A stretch of 40,369 nucleotides of DNA. Origin: Bacteroidales bacterium. GTDB lineage: Bacteria > Bacteroidota > Bacteroidia > Bacteroidales > UBA10428. Both the position numbers and the translations under genes were made by a program. Within the stretch, counting starts at the first letter, position 1. Each line of letters begins with the position of its first letter. The stretch lies in assembly GCA_016934395.1 (NCBI GenBank), contig JAFGSZ010000010.1, positions 1-40,369 of the forward strand, read 5' to 3'. The notes under the pieces were generated by a model. The model was not told the origin of the DNA, did not search any database, and saw nothing but the letters and a program-made list of their open reading frames with translations. Of this stretch, positions 16,957-26,357 are shown piece after piece.

Positions 16957-18066
16957 TTATTTAATAAATTTACTATTATAAACCATATTGTTGCTTTGTG
17001 CCTTAAGGATATAGGCGCCTTTGGGAATATCGATTTCCGAAAGAATAATTAGCTTTCCTGAAGACTGGTATAATTTCTTATATACAGTATTTCCCTTACT
17101 GTCGATAATTGTTATCATAATATTCTCAACCTTTTCAGGAAATGTTATTGTAAGGTTATTTTTTACCGGATTCGGGAAAACCTGTAAACCGGTATTCAGA
17201 TCGTATTTATTTATATCAGCTATTATTGGTTCCCAGCCTGCAATAGCGGCCCACAAATACCATGCGGCTATACCTTTTTTCACGCAGTTTAAACTCACTG
17301 AATGTTCACAAGAATTGCATTGCTGGGAAATTTGAGCCAGTTCACTTCCCTGATTTCGGGCAAGCCAGTCATTCGCCCAGTTTGCTGTTCCTCCCAGGGG
17401 ATGGTTATACTCACATCCATCGTTAACAAAATAGTTCTGAAAATTAGTATCACAATCGGGACTGTATTTTTCAATATCGGCAAAATCAAATAATATTTTA
17501 TTATTTGTTATACAGTAATTCCGAATTTGCTGATTTGCCTGAAATAGCGAACCATCGGGTCCCAATCCTTCAAGATGGCCTGTCATATATATAAATGTAA
17601 CATTCGGGTAATCCTGTTCCAGTTGATTCATAGGCAGCAAATAATGGTTCAGTACATCCACTTCATTCACCTGTCCGCACCACGACCAGATGATAACGTT
17701 ACAATCGGTATGTGTATCCAGGTAATCACTGGTTTCTGTATCCCATCCTGTATATCCGCAATCGTGATCCAGGTCACCTTCATCATAACCCGATCCTTCG
17801 AAGAGATGCAGTTTCCCGGATCCGCCATCGTGGCTCCAGTTATATGTTCCATTTGTATAAAACGCATTAATTGCATCCATACCTGAGATAAGCTGACTTC
17901 CGTGCGAAGTATGGCCATAGCCGATATTGAGGTTTGTTTTTGCCGCATTTATATATTCAATAGGAATATCTGAAAGCCGTATACAATTATGATCGATAAT
18001 TATCGGTTGCTGGGCCAAAACTCCCAATGAGACCAGAACAAATAAAAAAATGCAGATTGTTTTCAT
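16957..18066 (-). CDS. T9SS-exported secreted protein of unknown function, SGNH-hydrolase-like pattern
   Basis: 369 residues. A signal peptide (1-18, ending VLAQ) is followed by a mature domain (~20-285). A C-terminal type A sorting domain (~293-369) starts VFPNPVKNN and ends GAYILKAQSNN...SKFIK, so export by type IX secretion is expected. The mature domain has GYGHTSHGSQ, IIWSWCGQ, YMTGHLEGLG and YNHPLGG blocks, in an order reminiscent of SGNH/GDSL hydrolases (Ser, Gly, Asn/Gly, His blocks). The canonical GDS and NxD motifs are not clear, so activity is uncertain. Several cysteines suggest disulfides. It is monocistronic, next to the DUF3788 remnant. Confidence 0.65.
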   Translation of the reverse strand: MKTICIFLFVLVSLGVLAQQPIIIDHNCIRLSDIPIEYINAAKTNLNIGYGHTSHGSQLISGMDAINAFYTNGTYNWSHDGGSGKLHLFEGSGYDEGDLDHDCGYTGWDTETSDYLDTHTDCNVIIWSWCGQVNEVDVLNHYLLPMNQLEQDYPNVTFIYMTGHLEGLGPDGSLFQANQQIRNYCITNNKILFDFADIEKYSPDCDTNFQNYFVNDGCEYNHPLGGTANWANDWLARNQGSELAQISQQCNSCEHSVSLNCVKKGIAAWYLWAAIAGWEPIIADINKYDLNTGLQVFPNPVKNNLTITFPEKVENIMITIIDSKGNTVYKKLYQSSGKLIILSEIDIPKGAYILKAQSNNMVYNSKFIK

Positions 18067-18188
18067 ATGGATTTGATTAAAATCGGATTATAAAAAAACG
18101 GCCATTAAAAGATTATTATTGTGATAAAGAGCATACCATCAGACATTATTCTTGAGAAGACTTGATAAAAAGATACTCGTTATACGTT

Positions 18189-21002
18189 TTATTTTTTTAC
18201 AAGTTTGTCAGCATATTTAATAAATAACAATACCAGCTCATCCTTATTTATGGGCTTAGCAATATAATCATCGCAACCGGCCGAGAGCGCTTTTTTCCTG
18301 TCTTCGGTCATCGCATAAGCTGTTTGGGCAATAACTATTGTTTCCGGGCTAATTTTTTTTATAATCTTTAATGCTTTATAACCATCCATAACGGGCATTT
18401 TAATATCCATGAGAATAATTTGGATGTCGGGATTCTTTTTAAAAATATCGACTGCTTCTTTTCCATCTTTTGCATGATATATCCGGGAATTAAATTTAAG
18501 TAGAATCTCCTCTAGAAACAAATAATTAACTTCCTCATCTTCTGCAATAAGTATCTTTAATTTTGTCCCTGATTTTTCTTTACCCTGCTTTTTTAATGGT
18601 GTAAGATTCCCTGAGATTTTTAGCTGATTGTATGGCATGGTAAAATAAAAAACAGATCCTTTTGCCTCCTCAGATTCAAACCAGATATTGCCCCCCAGTA
18701 ATTCAACCAACTTTTTTGAAATGGCAAGCCCTAATCCCGTTCCTCCGTATTGCCGGGTAAATCCCATATCTGCCTGTCTGAAGGGTTGAAATATAAACTT
18801 TTTCTGATCAGAAGGTATTCCAATACCCGTATCTTTAACATAAAATATTAATTCATTATCTTTTAACTCGTATCCATATTTAATATGCCCGGATTCTGTA
18901 AATTTAAATGCATTACTTAATAAGTTATTCATTATTTGAAATAACTTGGTTTTATCTGTAAAAATTATACTATCCTCATCCTTGAGCGCCTTGTATGGAT
19001 AGAATGATACCCGATGATGTTCGGTATTTGACTTATAAAACACAAACAATTCCATAATCAAATCGTTAACATTTACCTCCTCGGATTTCACCTGTACTTG
19101 TCCTGTTTCAATCCTTGAAATATCCAACACATCGTTTACAATTCTCAACAATCGATTGCAACTGTCAATTACAATTTTTGCATAATAATCTCTTTTTTCA
19201 GCATTAAGATCTGGTTTTGTATACATATTTGAAAAGCCGATAATCCCATTCATAGGGGTTCTTATTTCATGGCTCATATTAGCAATAAAAGCAGATTTTA
19301 ACCGATCACTTTCTTCAGCTCTAATTTTGGCTTCTTTAAGTTCGGTATTAATGGATTTAATATGATCCAAACTTTGAATTAATTCCTGGTTCTGCCTAAG
19401 ATATTTTTCGTTTAGTAGTTGATATTCGGTATTTTGCTGCTTCAAAGCCTCCTGTGCTTTTTGACGATCAGTAATGTTTTTTAAAAAAGAAATAGTAAAA
19501 AGCTTTTTATTAAATTCAATATAATTTATTGTAATTTCTACTGGAAATTCTGTACCATCCTTTCTTTTATGCCATGTTTCTATGGTCCATGAAGACCGGG
19601 TAGTGTTGTTATATCTTCTTTTTATCCGGGATTTGGAATTATAATTCGGATCAATTTTTTCCAATTTAAGTTTTATAAGTTCTTCGGCACTATAACCCAG
19701 GCTTTTGCATGCATAATCATTTACATAGGTAATAACCCCGTTTTCATCTGCCATATAAATTCCAATTTGTGAATGATCAATGCCAAATCGCATAAGGGCA
19801 AGTTGTTCTTCGGCTTTCTTTTTTTCAGAGATATCCCGGATAAAAACCAGAGCCGCATTATTCCCTTTGTATTTTAATAATGTGGAGGTAACCTCTATAT
19901 CTATAAGCTTATTTTCTTTCAGACAAAGCCTTGTTTCATAATTGTAAACTTTTGTATCCCCCATCATTCGCTCCTTATGAATATTTATAACCTTTTGTTT
20001 TTCTTCAGGAGCAATAAAATTAATAAATGGTTTCCCCACTAATTCTTCATTTGTATAATCTGAAAATTTTAATAATTCTGGATTTACATATTGCATAATA
20101 CCTTGTTGCACAATTGCAATGCCATCGGTAGCAGATTCCACAAGGGTTCTGTATTTTTCTTCGCTCTCTTTAAGAGCTTGCTGGTTAATCTTCTGCATGC
20201 TTATGTCCTGAACAATTCCTATCATCCTGATTGGCTTTCCGGATGAATCCCTGAATATCTCTATTTGTTCACGCAGATATACAATACTGTTATCTGTACG
20301 TAAACAACGATACTCAATATTTGCATTATCCTCATTCTGTATACACCGGTTTATTCTTTCTTTAAAATTGGCTTTATCGTCAGGATGAACAAATTCTAAT
20401 ATTTTTTCTAAAGATGGATCCGTGTTCTTCGGATCCATTAATAAGATATCGTATAATTCGTCCGACCACCAGTCTGTATGAGTTATCATATCCACATCAA
20501 AATAACCTATACCTGCTAATTTCTGGGCTCCCTTAAAAAGGTTTTTTACTCGTTCTAATTCTTCAACAACTTTTTCAGATTGGGTGAAATTATTATCAAT
20601 ACCCTCCAAAATAGAATTATCCAAATTCTTATGCTTATAATGGATGATAAAACCAACAAAAGAGTTAGGGGTAGGTTGATTGTTCTGAATGTTTTTGATT
20701 TTAAATACCGAAATCTGTTGTGTGCCGGATTTATGTGTTAAATGCAAAATAATTTCCCTGTCGATTTTTTTTTGCTTAAATTCCTTTAGAATATTCTTCA
20801 ATTCAGAAATATCATCTTTATCTAGTAAATGAACCAAACTTTTTTTAAGAAGCTCATGTTCCTGAAATCCTAAATAGTCACAAAATGCCTTATTAATTTT
20901 CAACAACTTAAAATCCGCTGAAAACTGAACGACAGGGTCCGGAAACAAGTCAAAGAAGGATTTGTATATATTGGCATTTTTTAAATCATCCTCTCTACCC
21001 AT
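18189..21002 (-). CDS. Hybrid sensor histidine kinase with four PAS domains and a C-terminal receiver
   Basis: 937 residues, no obvious membrane segment, so probably cytosolic. Domains in order: PAS (~12-128), PAS (~159-267), PAS (~279-391), PAS (~401-509), coiled coil (~510-565), HisKA with His578 in SHEIRTP, HATPase (~680-795; DTGIGIP and [10 protein letters not shown]), and a receiver (~815-935) with Asp866 in MDIKMP. This is a complete autokinase with an attached receiver, so onward signalling needs an Hpt protein. A free-standing Hpt and receiver lie at 33256-33983. The ligands are unknown. The closely related kinase at 22529-25399 shares the order HisKA-HATPase-REC and the coiled coil. 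Confidence 0.92.
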   Translation of the reverse strand: MGREDDLKNANIYKSFFDLFPDPVVQFSADFKLLKINKAFCDYLGFQEHELLKKSLVHLLDKDDISELKNILKEFKQKKIDREIILHLTHKSGTQQISVFKIKNIQNNQPTPNSFVGFIIHYKHKNLDNSILEGIDNNFTQSEKVVEELERVKNLFKGAQKLAGIGYFDVDMITHTDWWSDELYDILLMDPKNTDPSLEKILEFVHPDDKANFKERINRCIQNEDNANIEYRCLRTDNSIVYLREQIEIFRDSSGKPIRMIGIVQDISMQKINQQALKESEEKYRTLVESATDGIAIVQQGIMQYVNPELLKFSDYTNEELVGKPFINFIAPEEKQKVINIHKERMMGDTKVYNYETRLCLKENKLIDIEVTSTLLKYKGNNAALVFIRDISEKKKAEEQLALMRFGIDHSQIGIYMADENGVITYVNDYACKSLGYSAEELIKLKLEKIDPNYNSKSRIKRRYNNTTRSSWTIETWHKRKDGTEFPVEITINYIEFNKKLFTISFLKNITDRQKAQEALKQQNTEYQLLNEKYLRQNQELIQSLDHIKSINTELKEAKIRAEESDRLKSAFIANMSHEIRTPMNGIIGFSNMYTKPDLNAEKRDYYAKIVIDSCNRLLRIVNDVLDISRIETGQVQVKSEEVNVNDLIMELFVFYKSNTEHHRVSFYPYKALKDEDSIIFTDKTKLFQIMNNLLSNAFKFTESGHIKYGYELKDNELIFYVKDTGIGIPSDQKKFIFQPFRQADMGFTRQYGGTGLGLAISKKLVELLGGNIWFESEEAKGSVFYFTMPYNQLKISGNLTPLKKQGKEKSGTKLKILIAEDEEVNYLFLEEILLKFNSRIYHAKDGKEAVDIFKKNPDIQIILMDIKMPVMDGYKALKIIKKISPETIVIAQTAYAMTEDRKKALSAGCDDYIAKPINKDELVLLFIKYADKLVKK

Positions 21003-21201
21003 TTTAGTAGTTTTGAAACAAAAAAAATATAATAAATCAACACCATGGCGCCCTTAGATTAAATTCAGAAGCCCATAAAATAATAATTCAAAATAATTAA
21101 AATTTACATTTAAAACAAATCTGCCGGACCTGCTGAAAAATAAATGTTGACGTGGGTGCAGATAAAAAAATTTTAACTTCTTCACAATAATTTCAAGCAA
21201 G

Positions 21202-21233
21202 TTTGTTTTAAATTCGTACCTTAAATATCTCTG
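21202..21233 (+). promoter_or_regulatory. Promoter upstream of the esterase-like gene (-33 TTTG, -7 TATCTCTG)
   Basis: TTTG at 21202-21205 and TATCTCTG at 21226-21233 are separated by 20 bases. The Bacteroidota consensus is TTTG, 19-21 bases, then TAnnTTTG; the -7 has one mismatch. Initiation would fall about 40 bases before the ATG at 21281. Confidence 0.5.
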
Positions 21234-21280
21234 AATTAAACTTTATAGTCTTATCCTGTTTTTTATATCAAATTTATTTT

Positions 21281-22477
21281 ATGGTATTTATAAAGATTAC
21301 AATACCCGTTATTGCACTTATTTTTCAAACCACTAATCCGCTAAATTTTAACCAATTTGTAAAAAACCTTAAAACCAGTTCTGAACCTGAACGGCACAAT
21401 ATTATAAGTGAATATTTAACAGCTCAAAAAACTTTTCCGGCTATAGAGCAAGACAGCCTGGTGCATTTTATATGGTATGGTAAAACCAATAATGTGCTTT
21501 TAAAAGGGGATATTAACCGGAATCCTTCACTGTCTGACTCAATGGAAATTTTGCGTTGCGGCAGTTTAAACTTTTTTTACAAAACATTAATTATCCCAAA
21601 AAATGCGCGGCTAAACTACTGGTTTGAAATTGACGGGAAAAAAGTATTGGATCCAGGGAATACCCGCATAATTATTGGTAAATCCGGTAAATATTCTGAA
21701 TTGGCCATGCCTGGTTTTACATCGTCCGAATCTCTTGTTTATAATCCGGAAATTAAACATGGAAAAATTGATAGTTTCATTTTTAAAAGTTCCAATGATT
21801 TGATTAAAGCCAGAAAGATAAAAGTCTTCCTCCCTTCGGGGTATGATACTCTTTCTTTTCTTCCCACTGTATATGTTCACGATGGTGACGAGGCCCTAAA
21901 ACTTGGACTTTATATAAATGTGTTGGATAACCTGATTGCTGAAGGTAAAATTAGACCGGTTCTTGCCGTTTTTATTCCTCCTGTCGACAGGCAATCCGAA
22001 TACCTGTGGACTAAATTAAACCGGTATTCGGATGCTATATGTAATGAGCTTGTTCCGTTTATTGACCGGCATTATGCTACTTCACCGCTTCCAAAGCACC
22101 GCGGTATAATAGGCATTGCAGAGGGCGGACATATTGCCTTGTATACCGCATTGCATCGTTACGATATTTTTCAAAACACAGCCAGCCAGTCTGCTGTTAT
22201 TTCAACCCGGCTTTCAGATGAACTTTTTGCTATTTCAAATAATCCGTATTTCCCATCCGCGATGAAAATATACATGGATGCCGGGCGTTATGACCTGGTG
22301 TTAAATCCTGGTAAAAAGAATTCGGTAGATTATCTTAAACAAAATCGTGAGTTTAGTGATGAACTATACCATATCGGAATACAGCATATATATAATGAAT
22401 ATAATGACGGACACAGCTGGGCAAACTGGCGGCAAAGAGCAGAAGAAATCTTAGGCTATTTTTTTGGGGTTTATTAG
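21281..22477 (+). CDS. Esterase D/enterochelin esterase-like protein lacking the nucleophile serine
   Basis: 398 residues. Residues 1-~20 are hydrophobic but not a clear signal peptide. An N-terminal early-set-like beta domain (~60-160, with WFEIDG and DPGN) precedes a C-terminal esterase D-like alpha/beta-hydrolase domain (~165-398: IKVFLPSGYD, TVYVHDGDE, VAVFIPPVDR-type elements). This is the arrangement of iron-siderophore and related esterases. At the nucleophile elbow, where GxSxGG is expected, it reads GIAEGG, so Ala280 (codon GCA, one base from TCA) replaces Ser. The histidine region NDGHSW is kept. Classical serine-esterase activity is therefore unlikely; binding, regulation or altered chemistry are alternatives. 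It sits between the 3' end of one hybrid kinase gene and the 3' end of the other's neighbour, with its own promoter. Confidence 0.78.
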   Translation: MVFIKITIPVIALIFQTTNPLNFNQFVKNLKTSSEPERHNIISEYLTAQKTFPAIEQDSLVHFIWYGKTNNVLLKGDINRNPSLSDSMEILRCGSLNFFYKTLIIPKNARLNYWFEIDGKKVLDPGNTRIIIGKSGKYSELAMPGFTSSESLVYNPEIKHGKIDSFIFKSSNDLIKARKIKVFLPSGYDTLSFLPTVYVHDGDEALKLGLYINVLDNLIAEGKIRPVLAVFIPPVDRQSEYLWTKLNRYSDAICNELVPFIDRHYATSPLPKHRGIIGIAEGGHIALYTALHRYDIFQNTASQSAVISTRLSDELFAISNNPYFPSAMKIYMDAGRYDLVLNPGKKNSVDYLKQNREFSDELYHIGIQHIYNEYNDGHSWANWRQRAEEILGYFFGVY

Positions 22478-22528
22478 AAATTCTCAGAATGATTATAGCT
22501 CGCGATTGCTCTATAGTATATCTTAATT

Positions 22529-25399
22529 TTAATTGGCAAATTTCCTGATTTTTTCTATTAATTCCCGGTATTTAATGGGTTTGGAAATATAGTCGTTACA
22601 GCCGGCTTCCAGAGATTTCCGGTGATCTTCTTCGGAAGCAAAAGCAGTTTGCGCAATAATAAATAAATTGGGGTATTTCTTTCTGATCCTCCGCGTAACT
22701 TCATAACCATCTATTAATGGCATTTTTATATCCATTAGCACAAGTTGGATATCCGGATTGGAAAATACTATATCAAGAGTTTCCTGTCCGTCTTTGGCGC
22801 GTAATATGTTAGCTCCTGTTTTCCCTAACACGTCTGAAAGATATAAATAGCTGAAATCATCATCTTCAGCAACAAGTATGGTATATCCTTTTTTAACTTT
22901 GTATTCTTTATTCTCAGTTTTTTGATTTTCCGGTATGGTTCTGCGAATAAATTGAACCGGCAATTCAAAAAAGAAAGTTGATCCTCTGCCCTCCAGCGAT
23001 TCTACTTTGATTGTTCCCCCCAGTAATTCAACATAAGCTTTGGAAATGGATAGTCCAAGTCCGGCACCCTCTTCTGACTTAACAGGTGTCAGATCTGCCT
23101 GGCGGAATCGTTCAAATATTTTGTCCATAAGTTCTTTAGGAATCCCGATGCCTGTGTCTTTTACATAAAACGTAAGAATTTGTTTTGATTGTGAATGTGA
23201 ATTTTCTTTTAGGGTATATCCGAATTCAATGGATCCCTTTTGAGTATATTTTAGGGCATTTTTTATGAGATTGGATAGCACCTGGCTGAGCTTCGTTGAA
23301 TCGGTACTTATAACTGCCATATTAGTCGGTAGCTCTTTAAACAAATTTAGTTTTAATCCTTTGGAGTCAGCCTCAGGCATAAAAAATTCATACAGATTTT
23401 CAACCAGAGGATTAATACTGGTATCCTGCATTCTTAATTCAACTTGTCCTGCTTCAATTTTTGAGATATCAATTAAATCATTGATTATATTAAGCATTCG
23501 ATTACCGCTCTGACGGATAATTTCAATATATTTTTGTTTTTTCTCAAGTGATAAATCCGGGGGGGACAATAACTCTGTAAAACCTAGTATACCATTCATG
23601 GGGGTTCTTATTTCATGACTCATATTTGCCAGAAAAGCCGATTTTAAACGGTCGCTTTCCTCAGCTTTTAATTTGGCCTGTTCAAGTTCAGTATTAATGA
23701 CCTGAATTCGTTCAAGACTATCGATTAACTCTTCATTCTGGGCCATATATTCTTCATTTAATGTCAAAAATTCTTCATTTTGTTTTTTAAGCAGTAATTC
23801 GAACTGTTTTCGAGCCGTAATATCTGAAAGATTTATGAGCATGCATTTTTCATTTTCAATTTCAATTAATTCAAATGAAATTGAACCGTCCCGGATTTCA
23901 CCAGATTTATGCCTGAATGATAATTCGAAATCCTTTATTGAACCTGTTTTTAATAATTGCTTGGTAATTTTATTTCTTTCTTCTTTATCAACATAAATAT
24001 TTAAATCGTTAGCCGATTTACCTATCGCCTCATCACGGGAATATCCTGATATTTTTTCAAAACTATCATTAACATGCAGAATTACTCCATCGTTTATCCG
24101 ACTAATTACGGATGATGCAGGATTTGCCTGAAAAGCTTTGGAGAAGCGTTCTTCCGAACTTCTAAGGTCATTTTCAATTTTTTTACTTTCTGTTACATCC
24201 CTTATTATTCCAAGTATATAGGGTAATCCCATTAATTCAATAATTTCTCCGGATACAATTCCATGACGCTTTTCACCCGATTTTGTTAAAAACGGTACCT
24301 CAAAATTCTGTATTGAACCTTTTTCTCTCAATTCTTTTACATATCGGTCGCGGTCTTTCAAATCGTACCACAAATTAACTGTTGTGGAGTTTTTCCCAAT
24401 CAGCTCATCGAATGAATATCCCGAAATTTTACAGGTGCTTTGGTTTACATCTATTATGGTGCCGTCTGAAACCGAGGTCAACATTATTGCATCAGGCGTG
24501 TTTTGAAAGATCTTTGAAAATTTCTCTTCACTTACCTTTAGTTTTATTTCAGCTTCCTTTTTATCAGTAATATCTGTAATTAGACCGATGAGAATATCAG
24601 TATTTCCGGTTATACTTTTTTGAAGCTCCCCGTAGGCTTTAACCCAACGTATATTTCCGTCGGGACGAATTATCCGAATCTCAAGATCATGCTGAGAACC
24701 ATACTCAATGGAGTTTTGTACTGATTTTTCCCAAAGTTTAAAATCCGCAGGATGAATCAGCTTAGCTACACTGTCGAGATCATTTTTGAATGTTTCTTTT
24801 TTTGTGCCAAAAATTCTATAGGTTTCATCAGTCCAGAACACTGTGTTTTGGATGATATTCCATTCCCAAATCCCAATCTTCCCGATTTTCTGCGCCAGCT
24901 CGCATCGTTTTTCATTCATTTCATTTTTTTCTCTTTCTTCCTGATCTTTCAAAATGAATTCCTGTTTATTTGATGGGCTTTTGTTGTCTGAATCCTGATT
25001 CTCTTTACGTTTCAAATTATTTTCCTTACTCCTATTATCGCCATCAATTTCAAAACTTTCTGAAGTTGCTGAAATGTCTGGCAAATAATCAAGAATATAG
25101 GATAAGGTGCCCTTCTTACTAAAAACCGGTTTGCTATACAATAACCGGTCTCTATTTTTTATTGCTGTGAAAAAATTCTTTTGTTTAGGATTATTTTTTA
25201 GCTGCATAATCTGCATGGCCGGACATTCTGAGTTAGCAATACAACATGGTTTCTTCAGATTAAATATTTGCTCATAACACTTTTTATCAGCATTAAAGAA
25301 TCTATCGTTAGTATCAACAATTTCAAAAGTATCCGGGTGAACAAGATAATAAGTATAGGGTATATTATCGACAATACTTTTGATAAACTTTCTATCCAT
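22529..25399 (-). CDS. Hybrid sensor histidine kinase with four PAS-type domains and a C-terminal receiver
   Basis: 956 residues, cytosolic by appearance. The N-terminal PAS-like domain (~1-115) contains a cysteine cluster, Cys41, Cys52, Cys53 and Cys59 (KCYEQIF, KKPCC, SECP), resembling the CYE...PC...CP pattern of a PAS subgroup. A charged linker is followed by PAS domains at ~166-280, ~290-405 and ~415-528, then a coiled coil, HisKA with His595 (SHEIRTP), HATPase (~700-815; DTGIGIP, GAGLGLSIS) and a receiver (~838-956) with Asp890 (MDIKMP). All phosphotransfer residues are intact. It is close in sequence and layout to the kinase at 18189-21002. The cysteine cluster suggests redox or metal sensing, which is unproven. 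Confidence 0.92.
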   Translation of the reverse strand: MDRKFIKSIVDNIPYTYYLVHPDTFEIVDTNDRFFNADKKCYEQIFNLKKPCCIANSECPAMQIMQLKNNPKQKNFFTAIKNRDRLLYSKPVFSKKGTLSYILDYLPDISATSESFEIDGDNRSKENNLKRKENQDSDNKSPSNKQEFILKDQEEREKNEMNEKRCELAQKIGKIGIWEWNIIQNTVFWTDETYRIFGTKKETFKNDLDSVAKLIHPADFKLWEKSVQNSIEYGSQHDLEIRIIRPDGNIRWVKAYGELQKSITGNTDILIGLITDITDKKEAEIKLKVSEEKFSKIFQNTPDAIMLTSVSDGTIIDVNQSTCKISGYSFDELIGKNSTTVNLWYDLKDRDRYVKELREKGSIQNFEVPFLTKSGEKRHGIVSGEIIELMGLPYILGIIRDVTESKKIENDLRSSEERFSKAFQANPASSVISRINDGVILHVNDSFEKISGYSRDEAIGKSANDLNIYVDKEERNKITKQLLKTGSIKDFELSFRHKSGEIRDGSISFELIEIENEKCMLINLSDITARKQFELLLKKQNEEFLTLNEEYMAQNEELIDSLERIQVINTELEQAKLKAEESDRLKSAFLANMSHEIRTPMNGILGFTELLSPPDLSLEKKQKYIEIIRQSGNRMLNIINDLIDISKIEAGQVELRMQDTSINPLVENLYEFFMPEADSKGLKLNLFKELPTNMAVISTDSTKLSQVLSNLIKNALKYTQKGSIEFGYTLKENSHSQSKQILTFYVKDTGIGIPKELMDKIFERFRQADLTPVKSEEGAGLGLSISKAYVELLGGTIKVESLEGRGSTFFFELPVQFIRRTIPENQKTENKEYKVKKGYTILVAEDDDFSYLYLSDVLGKTGANILRAKDGQETLDIVFSNPDIQLVLMDIKMPLIDGYEVTRRIRKKYPNLFIIAQTAFASEEDHRKSLEAGCNDYISKPIKYRELIEKIRKFAN

Positions 25400-25578
25400 T
25401 AGTTGAGAATATTTAATTCCATAACATTAAATATACTATAATAACGTGAAAAATTTGCTATTCCGGTTTTGAAATAAATATTTTGCACCAGACAATTTTA
25501 TATATCTTTTAGGGTATACTACAATTACAAGCTTAGTATAGCAGAAGAAAGTATTCTTTTTGTAAAAAATCAATCTTT

Positions 25579-26241
25579 TCAATTTTTCCTTGCAAACAGA
25601 GTACGATCAATTTCTTTAACTGTCATCAGGTTTTCATCGAAAGGCTGAAGCATATTAAGTATCTCGGGTTCCTTTAATTTTTGATCTAACCAAACTTTCT
25701 CCAGTGTTTCTGATAATATTACAGGCATACGTTTTTTTGTATTATGTATTTCTTCCATTAAAGGATTAGCCCGGGTTGTGATTACAGTAAATGTACCCAG
25801 AATCTCTCCGGTAATTTTATTTGTCCAGGTATCATAAAGACCTGCAAGAGCAAATGGCTTAAGATTTTTAAGATGTATAAAGTAAGGCTGTTTTATCTTG
25901 TCCCTGGTTTGCCATTCATAAAATCCATTGGTAATAACCAAACAGCGTTTGGATTTTATCAGGTTTCTGAATGAAGGTTTTTCTGATAATGTTTCTGCTT
26001 TGGCATTAAAGGTTTTTGTCCGTATTTGTTTCGCGGCCTCCTCATCTTTTATCCAGAAAGGAATGAGGCCCCAGAAAAACAGTTTCGCTGTATTGGGATT
26101 ATTCATATTAATTACAGGCAGTTCAGGCAACGAAAATGCCGAAATCCTTGATTGTGACTGATATCTCCGGTTGGTTAATGTAACTCCGAATCGTTTTTCG
26201 ATTTGCTCCCTTGTAAGATTAATCTCTATTGTATAGCACAT
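25579..26241 (-). CDS. SRAP family abasic-site DNA-protein crosslink protein (YedK/HMCES type)
   Basis: 220 residues. The frame is open 24 codons further upstream, but the start at 26241 (MCYTIE) is chosen because SRAP chemistry needs Cys2 at the mature N-terminus. The other family residues are present at the right spacing: Asn79 in FNAKAE, Glu109 in FYEWQ and His166 before KKRMP. The protein forms a covalent thiazolidine link with abasic sites in single-stranded DNA, protecting them from strand breakage. In many bacteria it is SOS-associated. No LexA-type operator was recognised upstream and no SOS partner gene (imuB, dnaE2) is nearby. It follows the hybrid kinase region and precedes the transglutaminase pair, apparently unlinked in function. 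Confidence 0.93.
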   Translation of the reverse strand: MCYTIEINLTREQIEKRFGVTLTNRRYQSQSRISAFSLPELPVINMNNPNTAKLFFWGLIPFWIKDEEAAKQIRTKTFNAKAETLSEKPSFRNLIKSKRCLVITNGFYEWQTRDKIKQPYFIHLKNLKPFALAGLYDTWTNKITGEILGTFTVITTRANPLMEEIHNTKKRMPVILSETLEKVWLDQKLKEPEILNMLQPFDENLMTVKEIDRTLFARKN

Positions 26242-26357
26242 TATAATAAATTTGTAAACCGTAAAAAGCTTAGACAAGCCGGTCAACATAATTACAATAC
26301 AGCTAAAATACATAAAATATTCCGGAAGATTATCGTTTTAAACTGCTGATAATATGC

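Noticed and set aside
22478-22528. Imperfect TATAGC/GCTcTATA dyad between convergent genes as a terminator
   Set aside because: The stem is interrupted and no T run follows.
26242-26313. 24-codon upstream extension of the SRAP gene
   Set aside because: It would hide the Cys2 needed for SRAP activity; the start at 26241 fits the family.
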